Assembly (NCBI GenBank): GCA_964391365.1
Contig: CAYMKW010000005.1
Span: forward strand, 1-51,875
Source of the DNA: SXMI01 sp964391365
GTDB taxonomy: Bacteria; Actinomycetota; Acidimicrobiia; Acidimicrobiales; Microtrichaceae
Direction: 5' to 3'
Length of the DNA stretch: 51,875 bases
Positions 48,673 through 51,875 of the stretch are shown piece by piece. A program made the translations under genes and the position numbers. The notes beneath the pieces were generated by a model. That model was not told where the DNA came from. It was given only the letters and a program-made list of their open reading frames with translations, and did no database searches. Positions within the stretch are counted from its first letter, which is position 1. Each line of letters begins with the position of its first letter.

Positions 48673-50325
48673 GTGCAGGTGATCGAGGCCCCCGCTCGAC
48701 CCCCGGCCGACGGACCGCGTGCCCGGGTCCGGTCCCTCCCGACCGAGGCCGACACCCGCGGTTGGTACTGGACCACCATCGAGCGCCCCCTCGCGCCGAC
48801 GGGGCCCGAACGACCGACCCAGGACCTCCGACGAGTCCACGCCGCTGCGATTGCAGCCTTCGCCGTCCAGTTCGTCGTGTTCCTGCTGATCTCGTGGCGG
48901 GTCTACGACAGCTTCACGATCAGCATCGACTACGGGATCTTCGCCCAGGCCCTGAGCCAGATCGGGTCCGGGAACCTGCTCCCCGAGTCCACCCTGAGCG
49001 ACACCGCCTACCTGAGCAGCCACTTCGAACTCATCATGTGGCCGATCGCCCTGCTCTACCCGGTCGTGCGCAACGCCTTCCTCCTGCTCGTGATCCAGGC
49101 CGCGGCGCTCGCCGCGATGGGCTACGTCACGACCGTCTGGACCATCGACCACGTGCAGCGCAGCGAACTCACCACGTGGTGGCGACGGACCATCCCCGTG
49201 GTCGCGCTCGTCCTGCTGGCGATCAACCCGATCGCGTACGCGACCGCCGCCCAGGACTTCCACTTCTGGCCGCTCGCCGCGCTCTTCGCCGTGAGCGCGG
49301 CACGCGACCTCACCGCCGGGCGCGTGGGCCGCATGTGGGTCTGGGTCGCCCTCTGCCTCCTGTGCGGCGACGTGGCCGGGGTGTTCGTCTTCGGCGTCGG
49401 CCTCTCGGCGGTGCTCGCCTCCCGGTCCACCCGCGGTCGGGGGCTGCTGCTCATGGCCGTCGGCCTGGGCTGGGTCCTGCTCGTCGCCGCAACCGGGCAC
49501 AACAACGCGTCGCACGTCGACCTGGGCTACGCCTACCTGGCCGACGTCGGTCGGCTCGACGACGGCGCGGCCGGGATGGCCCAGCTCGCCGGCGGGGTCC
49601 TCAGCGATCCGGGCACACCGATCTCGACGATCGGCGAGCGCCACGAGCCGATCCTCGAGTACCTGGCCGCCGGCGGCGGGTTGGGGCTGCTGTCGCCGTG
49701 GGGGCTCGGCGTCCCGGTCGTCGCGTTGCTCATCGCCGCGCTGCAGGCGAGTCCGGTGTTCATCGGCCACCCGTTCCAGAACGTGGTGGTCACGCCGTTC
49801 CTGGTGTTCGGCACCGCGTGGTTGGCCGCGTGGTTGGCGTCGCGGCGATCGGCGACCGCGCGGGTCCTGGCCGGCACGGCGCTCGTCCTGGCACTGGTGA
49901 TCGGGATCGGCAACGCCTGGCAACTCACCCCCTCGACGTTCACGGGCAACGGTGTCGGTGGGCTGGTGAGCGAGCAGCAGGCGGACGCCTTCGCCGTCGC
50001 GCTCGCCGGGATCCCCACCGAAGCGCAGGTGATCGCGTCCGTCCCCACCATCGGGCGGTTCGCCGAGCACGAGTGGGTGTACAACCTCGAGCGGGACCCG
50101 TACGCCGGGGTCAACTCCATCCCCATCCGGGCCGAGCGGGTCGCGGTCGTCGTCGACCGCATCAACGCGCTCCAGCTCCTCAGCCCCGCCGAGCAGGACG
50201 CCGTGGTCGCCCAGCTGCTCTCCACGGGCGAGGCCGAGGTGCTCGTCGACCGCGACGGCGTCACAGCCATCCTCTGGACGCCGCCCCCGGGCCGCCGAAC
50301 GCTGGACGTGGGCGTGCCCGGTTGA
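48673..50325 (+). CDS. DUF2079 polytopic membrane protein
   Basis: A 550-residue protein with a hydrophilic N-terminus of about 60 residues, then about ten hydrophobic segments and a soluble C-terminal domain from about residue 435. ISIDYGIFAQALSQIG in the first outer loop corresponds to the D-x-GIF-x-QA motif of DUF2079, and YLSSHFELIMWPIALLYPV follows as usual. AQDFHFWPLAALFAVSAA is another family landmark. DUF2079 proteins are thought to be related to GT-C glycosyltransferases, with the loop Asp as a candidate catalytic residue; no function is established. GTG 48673 lies 6 bases after CAGACT. Confidence 0.8.
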   Translation: MQVIEAPARPPADGPRARVRSLPTEADTRGWYWTTIERPLAPTGPERPTQDLRRVHAAAIAAFAVQFVVFLLISWRVYDSFTISIDYGIFAQALSQIGSGNLLPESTLSDTAYLSSHFELIMWPIALLYPVVRNAFLLLVIQAAALAAMGYVTTVWTIDHVQRSELTTWWRRTIPVVALVLLAINPIAYATAAQDFHFWPLAALFAVSAARDLTAGRVGRMWVWVALCLLCGDVAGVFVFGVGLSAVLASRSTRGRGLLLMAVGLGWVLLVAATGHNNASHVDLGYAYLADVGRLDDGAAGMAQLAGGVLSDPGTPISTIGERHEPILEYLAAGGGLGLLSPWGLGVPVVALLIAALQASPVFIGHPFQNVVVTPFLVFGTAWLAAWLASRRSATARVLAGTALVLALVIGIGNAWQLTPSTFTGNGVGGLVSEQQADAFAVALAGIPTEAQVIASVPTIGRFAEHEWVYNLERDPYAGVNSIPIRAERVAVVVDRINALQLLSPAEQDAVVAQLLSTGEAEVLVDRDGVTAILWTPPPGRRTLDVGVPG

Positions 50326-50355
50326 GCCGGGGGTCAACCTGCGTGCACTCCGGCC

Positions 50356-51108
50356 TCACGCGACGAGCCGGGGCAGCACCTCGCTGATCGAGCCTCGGAC
50401 GACGGCCGCAGCGAGGTGGTCGTACTCGGTGGGCGAGCCGTTCACGATCACCAGGTCCGCTCCGGCCTCGACGGCAATCGGTGCGAGGTGCGCCACCGGG
50501 GTGACGGCCAGGGTCGTCCCGACGGCGAGGAGCAGGTCGCAGTCGGCGGCGGCGGCGAAGGCCCGGTCAACGTTCGCCGGGCGCAGCTGCTCACCGAAGA
50601 ACACGACGTCGGACTTCACGATCCCGCCGCACTCCGGACACGGCGGATCCGGCTCGCCGGCGCGGACGCGGTCGAAGAGCTCGCCGATCGGTGCCGACCA
50701 CCCACAGGCCACGCAGCGGGCCGAACGGATGGTCCCGTGCATCTCGACGAGGATGTCCGGATCGGTGCCGGCCGTCTGGTGGAGCCCGTCGATGTTCTGG
50801 GTCACGAGCAGTTCCATCCGTCCGCTGCGCTCCAGGTCGACGAGCGCCCGGTGCCCGGCGTTCGGCTCGGCCCGCCACACCGGCGCGTCCATCCGGTGCC
50901 GCCAGGCCCGCACACGCACATCCGGCTCCGCCAGGTAGTGGCCGATGGTCGAGTACTTCTCGGCCTCGGGATCCCGCGTCCAGACCCCGTCGGGACCGCG
51001 GAAGTCGGGGATCCCCGAGTCGGTCGAGATCCCGGCCCCGGTCAGCACGACGATGCGGCGAGCAGCCGTCAGGAGCCGCCTCGCTGCGTCGGACCCGTCG
51101 TCGGTCAC
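50356..51108 (-). CDS. Sir2-family NAD-dependent protein deacylase
   Basis: A 250-residue sirtuin. VVLTGAGISTDSGIPDFRGPDG (residues 20-41) binds NAD, TQNIDGLHQTAG (103-114) holds the nicotinamide pocket, His124 in MHGTI is the catalytic base, and four zinc cysteines are at 132, 135, 157 and 160. SDVVFFGEQL and AVGTTLAVTPVAHL complete the fold. It removes acyl groups from lysines of proteins, likely metabolic enzymes such as acyl-CoA synthetases, using NAD. GTG 51108 begins the domain; the frame extends upstream to 51192 without similarity. Not linked functionally to glycan genes. Confidence 0.93.
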   Translation of the reverse strand: MTDDGSDAARRLLTAARRIVVLTGAGISTDSGIPDFRGPDGVWTRDPEAEKYSTIGHYLAEPDVRVRAWRHRMDAPVWRAEPNAGHRALVDLERSGRMELLVTQNIDGLHQTAGTDPDILVEMHGTIRSARCVACGWSAPIGELFDRVRAGEPDPPCPECGGIVKSDVVFFGEQLRPANVDRAFAAAADCDLLLAVGTTLAVTPVAHLAPIAVEAGADLVIVNGSPTEYDHLAAAVVRGSISEVLPRLVA

Positions 51109-51236
51109 GGCCGCACCCCCGAGCGCGGGTCCCGGTCCCCGCTGACGACGGAATCCGGGCGCCGTACCGTCCCGCCACCGGGACGACCGCACGCCCGGGG
51201 CGCACCCACGACACCCACACAGGAGGACACAGGAAC

Positions 51237-51746
51237 GTGCCCGAAGCCACCCTCACCGACGACCATCGAACCACCGGCCCCGCCCGGACGGAGCGGACCG
51301 GAGCGACCGCCGCCGCTCCCCCACCCACCCTCACGATCCGGGCCTGGTGGGACCCGACACTCGCCGACCGCGGCCACGACCCCCGGGGCGACTACGTCGA
51401 GCGCTTCTGGTTGGGCGTCGTCGGACCGTCGACGGTCCTGCTCCTCCGGCGGTTCGCCCGCGGCCTCGAGGTCCATCCGTCCGGCTTCCGGGTCGGCCTG
51501 GTCGACACCGCCCGAGCGCTGGGACTCGGGACGGGCACGGGACGGAACTCGCCGATGGTCCGCACCATCGACCGGGCCCGGGCGTTCGGCCTCGCAAGGG
51601 AGCTGCCCGACGGCGACCTGGCCGTCCGGACATCCGTTCCGACGCTGCCCCGCCGCCACGTGCAGCGCCTGCCCGAGCCGCTGCAGCGCGCCCATGCCGC
51701 CTGGCTGGCCGAGCACACGGCTCACGCCGGGGGGTCGTCGTCCTGA
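51237..51746 (+). CDS. Conserved actinobacterial-type hypothetical protein, possible winged-helix fold
   Basis: A 169-residue protein of unknown function. The N-terminal 35 residues are disordered. TIRAWWDPTLADRGHDPRGDYVERFWLGVVGPSTVLLLRRFARGLEVHPSGF in order, then VDTARALGLGTGTGRNSPMVRTIDRARAFGLAR, form several helices ending in LPRRHVQRLPEPLQRAHAAWL. The spacing resembles a DNA-binding winged-helix domain with a recognition helix, and similar proteins occur in actinobacteria (from memory), but no function is known. AGGAGG (51221-51226) and a second AGGA precede the GTG at 51237. Its 3' end overlaps pepA by 25 bases on the opposite strand. Confidence 0.7.
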   Translation: MPEATLTDDHRTTGPARTERTGATAAAPPPTLTIRAWWDPTLADRGHDPRGDYVERFWLGVVGPSTVLLLRRFARGLEVHPSGFRVGLVDTARALGLGTGTGRNSPMVRTIDRARAFGLARELPDGDLAVRTSVPTLPRRHVQRLPEPLQRAHAAWLAEHTAHAGGSSS

Positions 51747-51875
51747 TCGGCGGTCGGGTCGTCGCCCCACCCGGTCACCAGGGAGACCAGCGTCCGCACG
51801 CCGAATCCGGTCCCGCCAGGCCCCTGCTCACCGTCTGGTTCGTCGAGGTGGGCCGGTCCGGCGATGTCGAGGTGA
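51722..51875 (-). CDS. pepA: Leucyl aminopeptidase (M17), C-terminal fragment at window edge
   Basis: Only the last 50 codons lie in the window. They read HLDIAGPAH, then after a short insert GGTGFGVRTLVSLV, which is the characteristic C-terminus of M17 cytosol aminopeptidases (HLDIAGPA and TGFGVRTL), followed by an acidic tail of about 20 residues ending at TGA 51722-51724. M17 enzymes are two-metal hexameric exopeptidases that release N-terminal residues. The catalytic residues are outside the window. Confidence 0.85.
   Translation of the reverse strand, partial: HLDIAGPAHLDEPDGEQGPGGTGFGVRTLVSLVTGWGDDPTADQDDDPPA

Overview
The window looks like a draft or metagenome-derived contig from a high-GC actinobacterium, most likely in or near the class Acidimicrobiia. 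GC content is very high throughout. GTG starts are common, adjacent genes are often joined by 4-base GTGA overlaps, and coenzyme F420 genes (cofD, cofE) and an F420-type luciferase-like oxidoreductase are present. No rRNA, tRNA, CRISPR array, insertion sequence or prophage was recognised. The class-level placement is inferred from gene content, not from a marker gene.

Most of the window is a cell-surface glycan region interleaved with housekeeping genes. On the left (1-10683) are a DUF5719 protein and a 1143-residue membrane glycosyltransferase on the minus strand. Facing them on the plus strand are rmd, a broken gmd, cofD, cofE and a short-chain dehydrogenase. A minus-strand pair (F420-type LLM oxidoreductase and SDR) closes this part. 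DUF5719 and the large GT next to F420 genes resemble a conserved actinobacterial neighbourhood known from Streptomyces and Mycobacterium.

From 10773 to 20342 a minus-strand block supplies sugar nucleotides and transferases: an NDP-sugar epimerase, a mannose-1-phosphate guanylyltransferase-like enzyme, a membrane-anchored protein of unknown function, three GT4 glycosyltransferases, UDP-glucose dehydrogenase and an LCP ligase that could attach the finished glycan to the wall. The LCP gene contains a 100-N gap whose flanks are identical over 55 bases, so the gap is probably an assembly artefact. From 20420 to 25996 lie housekeeping genes: pabB-pabC (p-aminobenzoate for folate), birA divergent from a biotin-dependent acyl-CoA carboxylase alpha subunit, and an LPG-synthase-like membrane protein.

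From 25956 to 35264 a compact minus-strand ABC-transporter glycan locus encodes Wzm, Wzt with a C-terminal extension, a small coiled-coil protein, two GT4 enzymes, a methyltransferase with a long N-terminal coiled coil, a polyprenyl-phosphate-type GT2 and a GT-C-like membrane protein. This set recalls export systems in which a coiled-coil methyltransferase ends the chain and the Wzt C-terminal domain recognises the cap. From 35405 to 51875 are a flavoprotein related to LpdA, a GT-C-like membrane protein, a DUF4214-methyltransferase, a tightly overlapped rmlA-rmlC-rmlB-rmlD operon, a PGRP-type amidase, a GT4, a flippase, a rhodanese-ThiF fusion, a DUF2079 protein, a sirtuin, an unknown protein and the C-terminus of leucyl aminopeptidase.

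Many first genes of transcription units have a TANNNT hexamer 6-10 bases before the start codon, which suggests widespread leaderless transcription.
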